NCBI RefSeq assembly: GCF_901875635.1
Contig: NZ_CABFMN010000091.1
Location: 4,954-68,953, forward strand
From: Xylophilus ampelinus
Lineage (GTDB): Bacteria; Pseudomonadota; Gammaproteobacteria; Burkholderiales; Burkholderiaceae_C
DNA length: 64,000 nt
Direction of reading: 5' to 3'
Positions 56,842-64,000 of this stretch are shown piece after piece. The position numbers were made by a program, and so were the translations under genes. Within the stretch, counting starts at the first letter, position 1, and every line of letters begins with the position of its first letter. The notes under the pieces are model-generated. The model had not been told where the DNA came from, did no database searches, and saw only the letters and a list, made by a program, of their open reading frames with translations.

Positions 56842-59099
56842 TCGCCAGCGGCCCGCTCAGCCACCTCTCGCAGCGCACGCGTTCGGCGCTGCGCATGCTG
56901 CTGAGCGCCGATGTGGCCTGCGGCCTGTCGGTCGCGCTGGGCCTGCTGCTGATCTCGGGCGGCGTGCACCTGTGGCTGGGCGCGCTGGCCGGCGCCTCGG
57001 CCGCCACCGGCGTGATCGTCGCCAGCCCGCCCGACCGGCCCGGCCCGCGCCGCGGCAAGCTGCGGCAGATGCTGCCGGCGCCGCTGCTGGGCCTGCCCCT
57101 CTTCTTCGCGGTGCAGATGCTGCACCACGCGCCGTGGCGACTGGGCCTGCTGCTGGTGCCCGCCACCTTCCTCGCCTTCCTGGCCATGGCCTGGGGCAAG
57201 CGCGGCATCCCGATCGCCATCGCGGTGATGCTCGCCATGGTGTTCTCGCTCGCCACGCCGCCGCCCGAGGGCCTGCACCAGGCGCTGGTGCGCACGCTGC
57301 ACATGGCGTTGGGCGCGGGCCTGTACGTGGTCTACGCCACGCTGGCCAACCTCGCGCTGAATGCGCGTTACCGCGTGCAGATGATGGCCGACCTGCTGCT
57401 GTCGGTGTCGGCGCTGATGCGCACGCAGGCGCGCCAGTTCCGCGCGCCCGACGCGTCCGACGACGTGCGCGAGATCGCCGCTCCGCTGCTGGGCCAGCTG
57501 CTGCGCGAGCAGGCCGCCCTGGCCGACCAGTTGCAGTCCACGCGCGACCTGGTGCTGGAGTCGCCGCGCACCGAACGGCGCCAGCGCCTGGCCGGCATGC
57601 TGATGACCGTGCTCGAGATGCGCGACCACCTGCTGGCCAGCGAGCTCGACCTCGAATCGCTGCGCAGCCACCCGCGCCATGCGCCGGCGCTCAAGGCGAT
57701 CCGCGGCGTGCTCGAGGCGGTGGCCGACGACGTCGAGCACCTGGCCGACGCGCTGTTCCTGTTCCGCCGGCCGGCCGCTATCGTCGATCGCCGCCCCGAG
57801 CTGGCCGCCATCCGTTCGCAGCACGAAGAGGCGCACGAGGAAAGCAACCGCGCCGGCCCGTCGGCCGCCATGCTGGCGCGCGGCCTGGCCAGCCGCCTGG
57901 GCCACCTCAACGACGAAGCAGTGCGCCTCGCGGGCCTGGCGCGTGGCGAGGTGGCGCCCGACCTGGCCGTGGTACGCGCCAACTGGCAGATGTTCGTCAG
58001 TCCCACCGACTGGTCGATCCGCCCCTTCCTCGCGCTGTGGCGCTGGGACGCGCCACCGCTGCGCCATGCCATCCGCGCCGCGCTGGCGCTGGCCGCGGGC
58101 TACCTGGTCGCCGTGGCGATGCCCTGGGGCTCGCACGACTACTGGATCCTGCTGACCATCGTGGTCGTGCTTCGCGGCAGCCTGGCGCAGACGCTGGAAC
58201 GGCGCAACCAGCGCGTGGCCGGCACGCTGTTCGGCTGCGTGCTGGCGGTGGGGCTGCTGTCCTCGCACCCCGGCCCGCTGGAGCTGCTCATCGTCATGAC
58301 ACTGGCGCAGGCCGTGGCACACGGCTTCGCGGTGCGCAAGTACACGGTGACGGCCGTCGGCGCCACGGTGCTGGGGCTGGTGCAGGCCCACATGCTCTTC
58401 GCCGGCGCGAGCCCGACCTTCGCGCTGTTCGAGCGCATCGGCGACACGCTCATCGGCGCCTCGCTCGCCTGGGCCTTCTGCTACGTGCTGCCGTCGTGGG
58501 AGCGCACGCAGATCCCGGCGCTGGTTACGCGCACGCTGGCCGCGCAGGCGCGCCACGCCAAGCTCGCACTCGCACTGGGCCAACTGCACTCGGTCGACAC
58601 CACCCCCGAACTCGAATGGCGCCTGGCGCGTCGCGAGGCCTTCGACAGCCTGTCGGCGCTGGTGCAGGCCACGCAGCGCTCGCTGTCCGAACCGCGCGCC
58701 GTGCGCCCGCCGCTGGAACCTCTGCAGCGACTGCAGGCTCACAGCTACCAGTTGCTGGCGCAGCTCAGTTCCGTGAAATCGATGCTGGTGCTGCGGCGCG
58801 ACCGGCTCACGCCCGCCGCCATCGAGGCCCCTCTCGCGCGGGCCGCCGCCCGCATCGAGGCGGTGATCGGCGCGGCCGCCGCCGGCCGCATGTCGGACGT
58901 CGACGACACGGTGGCGCCGCCCTCGCTCCCGGCCGGGCCGATCCCCCTGCCCGATCCTTTCGACAACGACATCAGCCCCTGGCTGCTGCGCCGCCTCGAC
59001 CTGGCCATCGGCCTGGCGACGCAGCTGCAGGCCGACGCGGCACGCATCGTGCAAACGATGGCGACCGAGTCGCCGACCCCCCAGGCCCACGCGGCCTGA
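56838..59099 (+). CDS. FUSC family membrane transporter (aromatic-acid exporter-like)
   Basis: This 753-residue inner-membrane protein has two blocks of membrane helices: an N-terminal block (~20-180; [50 protein letters not shown]) and a second (~410-550; [56 protein letters not shown]). Soluble helical regions lie between and after. The WILLT...R....T..RR..R..GT..G signature is that of FUSC/YccS/AaeB proteins, which export aromatic or other acids. The GTG start overlaps suhB. No membrane-fusion partner is nearby. Confidence 0.9.
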   Translation: MIASGPLSHLSQRTRSALRMLLSADVACGLSVALGLLLISGGVHLWLGALAGASAATGVIVASPPDRPGPRRGKLRQMLPAPLLGLPLFFAVQMLHHAPWRLGLLLVPATFLAFLAMAWGKRGIPIAIAVMLAMVFSLATPPPEGLHQALVRTLHMALGAGLYVVYATLANLALNARYRVQMMADLLLSVSALMRTQARQFRAPDASDDVREIAAPLLGQLLREQAALADQLQSTRDLVLESPRTERRQRLAGMLMTVLEMRDHLLASELDLESLRSHPRHAPALKAIRGVLEAVADDVEHLADALFLFRRPAAIVDRRPELAAIRSQHEEAHEESNRAGPSAAMLARGLASRLGHLNDEAVRLAGLARGEVAPDLAVVRANWQMFVSPTDWSIRPFLALWRWDAPPLRHAIRAALALAAGYLVAVAMPWGSHDYWILLTIVVVLRGSLAQTLERRNQRVAGTLFGCVLAVGLLSSHPGPLELLIVMTLAQAVAHGFAVRKYTVTAVGATVLGLVQAHMLFAGASPTFALFERIGDTLIGASLAWAFCYVLPSWERTQIPALVTRTLAAQARHAKLALALGQLHSVDTTPELEWRLARREAFDSLSALVQATQRSLSEPRAVRPPLEPLQRLQAHSYQLLAQLSSVKSMLVLRRDRLTPAAIEAPLARAAARIEAVIGAAAAGRMSDVDDTVAPPSLPAGPIPLPDPFDNDISPWLLRRLDLAIGLATQLQADAARIVQTMATESPTPQAHAA

Positions 59100-59182
59100 A
59101 CCGTTCCGCCGACCTGGCCGCCGTGCCCGGCGGCGGCCTTCCCACTGCGGCCCCCGAGGCGGGCCGCACCACCGGAGAACGA

Positions 59183-60262
59183 ATGCGTTTCGACACCCTC
59201 CTCGCCCATCCCTGGTTCCACACCTGGCTCGCCGCCCTGATCGCCATCGTGGCGGCCACGGTCGCGCACCGCATCGCGCAGGCCGTGCTCTCGCGCATCA
59301 CGAGGCCGATGCCGCTGGTGCATGCGATGGTGAAAGCCGTGCGCAACCCGGCCGGCTTCGTGCTGCCGCTGATCGCCCTGCAGGGCGTGTGGCAGGCCGC
59401 GCCCGACGACCTGCACTTCATCGACCGGGTGCGCCACCTCAACGGGCTGCTGCTCATCGCCTGCATGACCTGGGCGGTGGTGCGGCTGATCCGCGGTTTC
59501 GCCGATGGCGTGATCGCCGCCCATCCGGTGGACGTGGAGGACAACATGAACGCCCGCCGCATCCTCACGCAGACGCGCGTGATCGCGCGCAGCGCCATGA
59601 GCATCGCGGTGGTGCTCGGCGCGGCCATGATGCTGATGACCTTCCCCGGCGCCAAGCAGGTCGGGGCCAGCCTGCTGGCCTCGGCCGGGGTGATCGGCAT
59701 CGTCGGCGGCCTGGCGGCCAAGCCGGTGTTCAGCAACCTCATCGCCGGGCTGCAGATCGCGCTGGCGCAGCCGATCCGCATCGACGACGTGCTGATCGTG
59801 GAAGGCGAATGGGGCCGCGTGGAGGAGATCACCGGCAGCTACGTGGTGCTGAAGATCTGGGACGACCGGCGGCTCATCATCCCGCTGCAGTACTTCATCG
59901 AGAAGCCGTTCCAGAACTGGACGCGCAACAGCTCGCAGCTGCTGGGCTCGGTGTTTTTCTACGTCGACTTCGGCATGCCGATCGCGCCGCTGCGCGCCGA
60001 GGTCGAGCGCATCGTGAACGCCTCGTCCAACTGGGACCGGCGCTTCTTCAACCTGGTGGTGACCGACACCACCGAGCGCACCATGCAGCTGCGCGTGCTG
60101 TGCACCGCCGCCTCGTCGGGCCAGGCCTTCGACCTGCGCTGCCAAGTGCGCGAGGGACTGATCGACTTCATGCAGCGCGAGTACCCGCAGTTCCTGCCGC
60201 GCACCCGCATCGAGGCCGACCTGCCCGCCGGGCCGCCGGCGCTGGAGCCGCAGCCGGCCTGA
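59183..60262 (+). CDS. MscS-family mechanosensitive ion channel protein
   Basis: This 359-residue protein has four predicted membrane helices. The last is the pore-lining TM3 (GASLLASAGVIGIVGGLAAKPVFSNLIAGLQIAL), followed by the beta domain of MscS (QPIRIDDVLIVEGEWGRVEEITGSYVVLKIWDDRRLIIPLQYFI) and a C-terminal alpha/beta cage (to ~345). It is intermediate in length between MscS (286) and large MscK. It would release solutes under hypo-osmotic stress. GGAGA at 59174-59178 supports the start. It follows the FUSC gene by 83 bp. Confidence 0.93.
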   Translation: MRFDTLLAHPWFHTWLAALIAIVAATVAHRIAQAVLSRITRPMPLVHAMVKAVRNPAGFVLPLIALQGVWQAAPDDLHFIDRVRHLNGLLLIACMTWAVVRLIRGFADGVIAAHPVDVEDNMNARRILTQTRVIARSAMSIAVVLGAAMMLMTFPGAKQVGASLLASAGVIGIVGGLAAKPVFSNLIAGLQIALAQPIRIDDVLIVEGEWGRVEEITGSYVVLKIWDDRRLIIPLQYFIEKPFQNWTRNSSQLLGSVFFYVDFGMPIAPLRAEVERIVNASSNWDRRFFNLVVTDTTERTMQLRVLCTAASSGQAFDLRCQVREGLIDFMQREYPQFLPRTRIEADLPAGPPALEPQPA

Positions 60263-60303
60263 CGGCTCCTGGGGTCGACAGGCATCGGCTCGAGCCCTGG
60301 CCT

Positions 60304-60360
60304 GCTATTGAATTCATAGCTGCCAGCGCCCGTCCCACGGGCGCTGGAGGCCGATTTGGC
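60304..60360 (+). repeat. Dispersed repeat, copy D (best preserved)
   Basis: GCTAT (60304-60308)/ATAGC (60316-60320), then AGCGCCCG-TCCCA-CGGGCGCT and GGAGGCCGATTTGGC. Both hairpins are perfect. It sits 41 nt after the mscS-like stop in a 281-bp gap whose remainder shows no recognisable element. Confidence 0.9.
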
Positions 60361-60543
60361 TTGCAATGCACGCCTGCAGCCATGCCGCGCACGGCCCGCC
60401 GGAGCGCCACCACCCATCCGCCGGCGGTGCATTTCGTCCCTCGTTCCTGCACTTCGTCGCACACCGCTGGTTCGGTGTCCGGGCGGCGCGCACAGTCACG
60501 CCATCGACTTCCGTCCCCCCGACACCGCACCAAGGAGCACACC

Positions 60544-61065
60544 ATGCTGATCGAGATCCTGACCCACACCCCGACCTGGGTTTTCGTCGTCTTCGGACTG
60601 CTGGCCTGGCTGGGCAGCAAGCAGCTGACCGCCGGCAGCGCGCACCTGAACCGCGTGATCGCGATGCCGCTGGCCATGGTCGGCTTCGCCGTCTACGGCC
60701 TGGCGACCGCCTTCGGCCAGTCGCCCGCCGGCCTGAGCGCGCTGGCCGGCTGGGCGGCCGCCGCGGCCGTAGCGCTGGCCGTGGTCGCCCGCATCCCGCT
60801 CAACCCCGCCGTGCGCTACGACACCGCCACCCGCCGCTTCTTCCAGCCCGGCAGCGCCGTGCCGCTGGCGCTGATGATGGGCATCTTCTTCACCAAGTAC
60901 GCGGTCGGCGTGACGCTGGCCTTCCACCCCGAGTACGCGCACCAGACCGGCTTCGCCGTCGGCATCAGCGCGCTCTACGGCCTGTTCAGCGGCGTCTTCG
61001 CCGGCCGCGCCCTGCGCCTGTGGAAGCTGGCCTTTCGTGGCCATGCCGCCACCGCCGCCGCCTGA
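60544..61065 (+). CDS. DUF6622-like membrane protein
   Basis: This 173-residue protein has five predicted membrane helices (~10-24, ~40-58, ~67-83, ~105-125, ~135-155). The opening MLIEILTHTPTWVFVVFGLLAWLGSKQL and FFTKYAVGVTLAFHPEYAHQTGF are recognisable as the DUF6622 type. Its function is unknown. AAGGAG (60531-60536) supports the start. It is followed after 33 nt by a small 2TM-domain gene, so these are probably co-transcribed. Confidence 0.82.
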   Translation: MLIEILTHTPTWVFVVFGLLAWLGSKQLTAGSAHLNRVIAMPLAMVGFAVYGLATAFGQSPAGLSALAGWAAAAAVALAVVARIPLNPAVRYDTATRRFFQPGSAVPLALMMGIFFTKYAVGVTLAFHPEYAHQTGFAVGISALYGLFSGVFAGRALRLWKLAFRGHAATAAA

Positions 61066-61098
61066 GCACCCGCCACCCGATCCCCGAGGAGTACCGCC

Positions 61099-61410
61099 AT
61101 GAACACCGCCGCCCCCCGCCTCTCGCCCGCCGAGGAAGCCCGGCTCGACCACCTCGCCCAGCGCCGCGCCAAGGCCAAGCTGGGCTGGTACCTGCACGCC
61201 GCCGTGTACGTGGTGGTGAACCTCGGCCTGATCGCCCTGTCGGTCGCCAGCGGCCGACACTGGGCGATCTTCCCGGTGCTGGGCTGGGGCCTGGGCCTGT
61301 TCTTCCACGGCATGGCCGTGTGGGTCTTCGCGCCGGGCAACCCGCTCATGGGCCGCATGGTGGCGCGCGAACGGGCCCGCCTGCGCACCGCCGGGACCGA
61401 CCCGTGGTAA
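61099..61410 (+). CDS. 2TM-domain small membrane protein
   Basis: This 103-residue protein has an N-terminal soluble helix (LSPAEEARLDHLAQRRAKAKLGWYLH). Two membrane helices (~28-50 and ~55-77) and a basic C-terminus follow. The pattern A..R...K..W..H...Y..VN..L and the second-helix WxxFxxxxWG.G...H are typical of the 2TM domain, seen in small proteins and fused to LytTR sensor kinases. That link fits the LytS-type kinase encoded 1 kb downstream. GAGGAG precedes the start. Confidence 0.84.
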   Translation: MNTAAPRLSPAEEARLDHLAQRRAKAKLGWYLHAAVYVVVNLGLIALSVASGRHWAIFPVLGWGLGLFFHGMAVWVFAPGNPLMGRMVARERARLRTAGTDPW

Positions 61411-61447
61411 GCGGCCGGGTATCCACGCACGGATCGTCCGCTTTTTT
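61409..61447 (+). terminator. Probable intrinsic terminator after the 2TM gene
   Basis: AAGCGG (61409-61414) pairs with the CCGCTT that ends at 61443, and ATCC (61421-61424) pairs with GGAT (61431-61434). Six T follow (61442-61447). The stem has an internal loop, so efficiency is uncertain. Confidence 0.5.
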
Positions 61448-61488
61448 GTGAAGAATCGACGGGCCGCAGGCACCACCACGACAACACC

Positions 61489-62442
61489 ATGCCCACGATC
61501 CTCGTCACCATCCTCCAGCTGGCCGTCGTCACGGTGCTGGTGTGCTCGCTGGCCGAGGCGATCGTGCTGTCGCTGCGCCGCGGCGTGAACGCCGCCACCG
61601 GCGGCTACGACTGGAAGGCCGCGGGCATCTCGGTCTTCGACTTCCTGGTGCGCGAATACCCGCTGCGCTGGCTGCTGCCGCTGGGCTTCTGGCTGGGCTG
61701 GATGGACTGGCTGTACGCGCACCGCCTGTTCGACATTCGCATGGACCACTGGAGCGGCTGGGCCGCGGCCTTCCTGGCGCGGGAGTTCTGCTACTACTGG
61801 TACCACCGCGCGGCCCACCGCGTGCGCTGGTTCTGGTGCACGCATTCGATCCACCACACGCCCAACCAGCTCAACCTGTCGGCCGCGTACCGCTTCGGCT
61901 GGACGGGCAAGCTCACGGGCACTCTGGGCTTCTTCTTGCTGCCACCGCTGCTGGGCCTGCCGCCGCGGGTGGTGCTGGTGCTGTTCACGCTCAACCTGCT
62001 CTACCAGTTCTGGATCCACGCGACCTGGATCCCCCGGCTTGGCCCGCTCGAATGGGTGCTCAACACGCCGTCGGCGCACCGCGTGCACCACGCGAGCAAC
62101 CTGCCCTACCTCGACGGCAACTACGGCGGCGTGCTGATCGTCTTCGACCGGCTCTTCGGCACCTACATCCCCGAACGCGCCGAGGAGCCGCCACGCTACG
62201 GGCTGGTGCACCCCGTCCAGGGCCACAACCTGCTGCAGATCGAGTTCGGCCAGTGGCAGGCGCTGTGGCGCGACCTGCGCGGCGCACGCACGGTGGGCGA
62301 GGCGCTGGGTCACCTGTGGCGCCCGCCCGGCTGGCGGCCCGGTGGCGGCGACACCACCGAGGAACTGCGCGCCCGCGCTGCCGTGCCCGCAGGGATGGAC
62401 GTGCCGCCCGCCTCGGCCGCGCTGCCCCTGGCCGCCCCATGA
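61489..62442 (+). CDS. Fatty acid hydroxylase / sterol desaturase superfamily enzyme
   Basis: This 317-residue integral membrane di-iron oxygenase has four or more membrane helices. The full histidine set is present: HRAAH (in WYHRAAHRVRWFWCTHSIHH), HSIHH, and HRVHHAS, with a later HPVQGHN. Members hydroxylate or desaturate lipids, sterols or carotenoids; the substrate here is unknown. The C-terminal ~45 residues are Gly/Ala/Pro-rich. It overlaps the following sensor kinase gene by 4 nt (ATGA), so the enzyme and the two-component pair are probably co-expressed. Confidence 0.9.
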   Translation: MPTILVTILQLAVVTVLVCSLAEAIVLSLRRGVNAATGGYDWKAAGISVFDFLVREYPLRWLLPLGFWLGWMDWLYAHRLFDIRMDHWSGWAAAFLAREFCYYWYHRAAHRVRWFWCTHSIHHTPNQLNLSAAYRFGWTGKLTGTLGFFLLPPLLGLPPRVVLVLFTLNLLYQFWIHATWIPRLGPLEWVLNTPSAHRVHHASNLPYLDGNYGGVLIVFDRLFGTYIPERAEEPPRYGLVHPVQGHNLLQIEFGQWQALWRDLRGARTVGEALGHLWRPPGWRPGGGDTTEELRARAAVPAGMDVPPASAALPLAAP

Positions 62443-63521
62443 CCGCTCTGTGGCGCGACGCCGCCCGCCACTGGCTGCAGGTGCTGGCGCTGTGCAGCGT
62501 GGTGGCGGTGTTCACCACGCTGCTGTGGCCGAACCGCACCTACGTCTCGCAGCTCGTGTATTCGGTGTGCATCGGCAGCCTGTGCTGGGCCACCATGGAG
62601 TTCGGCCGCTACCTCATTCCCGCGAAGTACTGCCACGTCGACGCCGATGGTGGCCGCGGCTGGCCGCAGGGCTGGCGCGGGCTGGTGCTCACCGCCGTGG
62701 GCATCGTGGTCGGCTTCTACGTCGGCGACTGGCTGGCTTTCCAGCTCATCGGCCCGGCTTCGCCGGGGCGCACCGGCAGCTCGCGCGACAACGCGGCCAG
62801 CCTCTACGTCACCGTCGCCGCGGGCGCGATCGGCGCCTACTACTTCCACAGCCGCGGCAAGGCGGCGGCGCTGGCGGCCGAGATCGCCAAGGCCGAGCGC
62901 GACGCCAGCGAGGCCAAGCTCAAGCTGCTGGAGACGCAGCTGGAGCCACACATGCTCTTCAACACCCTGGCCAACCTGCGCGTGCTCATCACGCTCGACC
63001 CGCCGCGCGCCGTGGCCATGCTCGACCGGCTCAACGGCTATTTGCGTGCCACGCTGGCCGGCTCGCGCGCCACGCAGCATCCGCTGGCGCAGGAGTTCGC
63101 GCGGCTGGCCGACTACCTGGAACTGATGGCCGTGCGCATGGGCGAGCGCCTGCGCTTCACGCTGGACCTGCCCGAGGACCTGCGCGAGGTGCCCGTGCCG
63201 CCGCTGCTGCTGCAGCCGCTGGTGGAGAACGCCATCCGCCACGGCCTGGAGCCCAAGGTGGAGGGCGGCGAGATCCGCGTGAGCGCGCGCCGGGCGTCGG
63301 CCGACGATGGCCCGCGGCTGGTCATCGAGGTGGCCGACACGGGCGTCGGCCTGGCTGCGGACCGCGGCTCGGCGCAGCCAGCACCCCCCGAAGATGGCGG
63401 CGGCTTCGGCGTACAGCAGGTGCGCGAACGCCTGCACACGCTGTACGGCGACCGCGCCGCTATGGAATTGATAGCTGCTCCCGCAGGCGGGACGCGGGCC
63501 ACCGTCGCTTTTCCCTTGTAG
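62439..63521 (+). CDS. LytS-type membrane sensor histidine kinase
   Basis: This 360-residue kinase has an N-terminal membrane region of four predicted helices (~12-30, ~38-55, ~78-100, ~122-138). A short coiled linker leads to the phospho-acceptor motif LETQLEPHMLFNTLANLRVLI. The ATP-binding domain has LQPLVENAIRHGLEPK (N box), VADTGVGL (G1) and GGGFGVQQVRERL (G2). The last ~21 codons are formed by a dispersed repeat copy. The partner regulator starts 8 nt after the stop. It overlaps the hydroxylase gene by 4 nt. Confidence 0.93.
   Translation: MTALWRDAARHWLQVLALCSVVAVFTTLLWPNRTYVSQLVYSVCIGSLCWATMEFGRYLIPAKYCHVDADGGRGWPQGWRGLVLTAVGIVVGFYVGDWLAFQLIGPASPGRTGSSRDNAASLYVTVAAGAIGAYYFHSRGKAAALAAEIAKAERDASEAKLKLLETQLEPHMLFNTLANLRVLITLDPPRAVAMLDRLNGYLRATLAGSRATQHPLAQEFARLADYLELMAVRMGERLRFTLDLPEDLREVPVPPLLLQPLVENAIRHGLEPKVEGGEIRVSARRASADDGPRLVIEVADTGVGLAADRGSAQPAPPEDGGGFGVQQVRERLHTLYGDRAAMELIAAPAGGTRATVAFPL
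63459..63512 (+). repeat. Dispersed repeat, copy E, inside the 3' end of the kinase gene
   Basis: GCTATGGAATTGATAGC (63459-63475) followed by TGCTCCCGCAGGCGGGACGCGGGCC and CGCTTTT follows the order of copies A, B and D. It encodes the kinase C-terminus AMELIAAPAGGTRATVAF, so the element has become coding sequence. Confidence 0.7.
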
Positions 63522-63529
63522 ATAGCACC

Positions 63530-64000
63530 ATGCCCACCGCCCTCATCGCCGAAGACGAACCCCTGCTCGCCCAGGCCCTGAAGGCCGAACTGGCCCAGGC
63601 CTGGCCCGACTTGCAGGTCGTCGCCACGGTGGGCGACGGCGCCAGCGCCGTGCGCGAGGCACTGGCGCGCCGGCCCGACGTGCTCTTCTTCGACATCCGC
63701 ATGCCGGGCCAGGACGGCCTCGCCGCCGCCGCCGAAGTCGCCGACCGCTGGCCGCACGACGACGCGCCGATGCCGCAACTGGTCTTCGTCACCGCCTACG
63801 ACGAGTACGCCGCCCGCGCCTTCGATGCCCAGGCGCTCGACTACGTGCTCAAGCCCGTGCAGCCCGAGCGCCTGCGCCGCACGGTGGCGCGCGTGCAGCA
63901 GGCCCTGGCGGCCCGCGCGGCGGCCGACGAGGCAGCGCCCGCCGACGCGGCCCCGGCGATGGACGCGCTCGAACACACGCTCGCCCAGTGGCGCCAGTTG
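63530..64000 (+). CDS. LytTR-type response regulator (3' end outside window)
   Basis: The first 157 codons of a response regulator are present. The receiver domain (~1-125) has acidic residues E8/D9 (IAEDEPLL), the phospho-acceptor D55 (FFDIRMPGQDG), the Thr/Ser switch in FVTAYDEYAARAFDAQALDYVLKP and the conserved Lys in LKPV. The FDAQALDYVLKPVQPERL phrase is characteristic of LytTR/AlgR-type regulators, so a LytTR DNA-binding domain is expected beyond the window. It starts 8 nt after the sensor kinase and is certainly its cognate partner by position. Confidence 0.93.
   Translation, partial: MPTALIAEDEPLLAQALKAELAQAWPDLQVVATVGDGASAVREALARRPDVLFFDIRMPGQDGLAAAAEVADRWPHDDAPMPQLVFVTAYDEYAARAFDAQALDYVLKPVQPERLRRTVARVQQALAARAAADEAAPADAAPAMDALEHTLAQWRQL

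Overview
The window looks like chromosomal DNA of a high-GC, flagellated beta-proteobacterium of the Burkholderiales, most likely Comamonadaceae (Variovorax/Acidovorax-like). This is inferred from the gene families present (flgIJKL, DUF802/DUF3348/DUF2894 cluster, PA0069-type radical SAM protein, FrmR/FrmA/FghA), the strong G/C bias at third codon positions and a dispersed GCTAT...ATAGC repeat. No tRNA, rRNA, insertion sequence, integrase or CRISPR array was seen. Almost all of the sequence is coding, with many 1-8 nt gene overlaps.

1-6233: the distal end of a flagellar operon, flgI (5' end outside the window), flgJ, flgK and flgL, closed by an HDOD-domain signalling gene 9 nt after flgL. 6363-12288: three minus-strand signalling genes, two further EAL-like/HDOD paralogues flanking a large membrane GGDEF-EAL protein. 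12540-14455: psd, an HxlR-like winged-helix regulator and an FKBP-type prolyl isomerase. 14658-18506: grpE-dnaK-dnaJ with probable sigma-32 promoters and terminators. 18507-19288: a 0.78-kb non-coding stretch carrying a sigma-54-type promoter for the prkA(yeaG)-yeaH-spoVR(ycgB) stress operon (19289-24064).

24086-28968 (minus): a hypothetical gene, tag, an enolase-superfamily dehydratase, a TPR/GT41 O-GlcNAc-transferase-like protein and aroQ. 29050-32309: glutathione-dependent formaldehyde detoxification (frmR, frmA, an inserted alpha/beta hydrolase, fghA), followed by a GNAT acetyltransferase and a DEDDy exonuclease.

33564-42130 (minus): an orphan type VI secretion island: vgrG, DUF6484, DUF2169, a degenerate ketoacyl-synthase-like protein, a PAAR-like (DUF4150) protein with a predicted GHH/HNH nuclease tip, a propeller-like possible immunity or partner protein, a TIGR02270 HEAT-like protein and a 56-residue membrane protein. 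42304-43728: gnd.

43860-48330 (minus): DUF3348, a MotA/ZorA-like protein with a long coiled-coil tail, a MotB/ZorB-like OmpA protein and DUF2894. The two membrane proteins have the layout of the ZorAB proton-driven complex but lack Zorya effectors, making this the best candidate for an undescribed system here.

48518-53934: VOC, DM13 and TfoX-N genes; a PA0069-type radical SAM gene behind a near-perfect LexA box; a GbsR/MarR regulator and a DUF393-epimerase-DoxX-like-DUF2269 operon that share the same operator-like palindrome. 54002-64000: cysE and trmJ (minus), then suhB, a FUSC transporter, an MscS channel, small membrane proteins, a fatty-acid-hydroxylase-type enzyme and a LytS/LytTR-type two-component pair whose response regulator runs off the window end.
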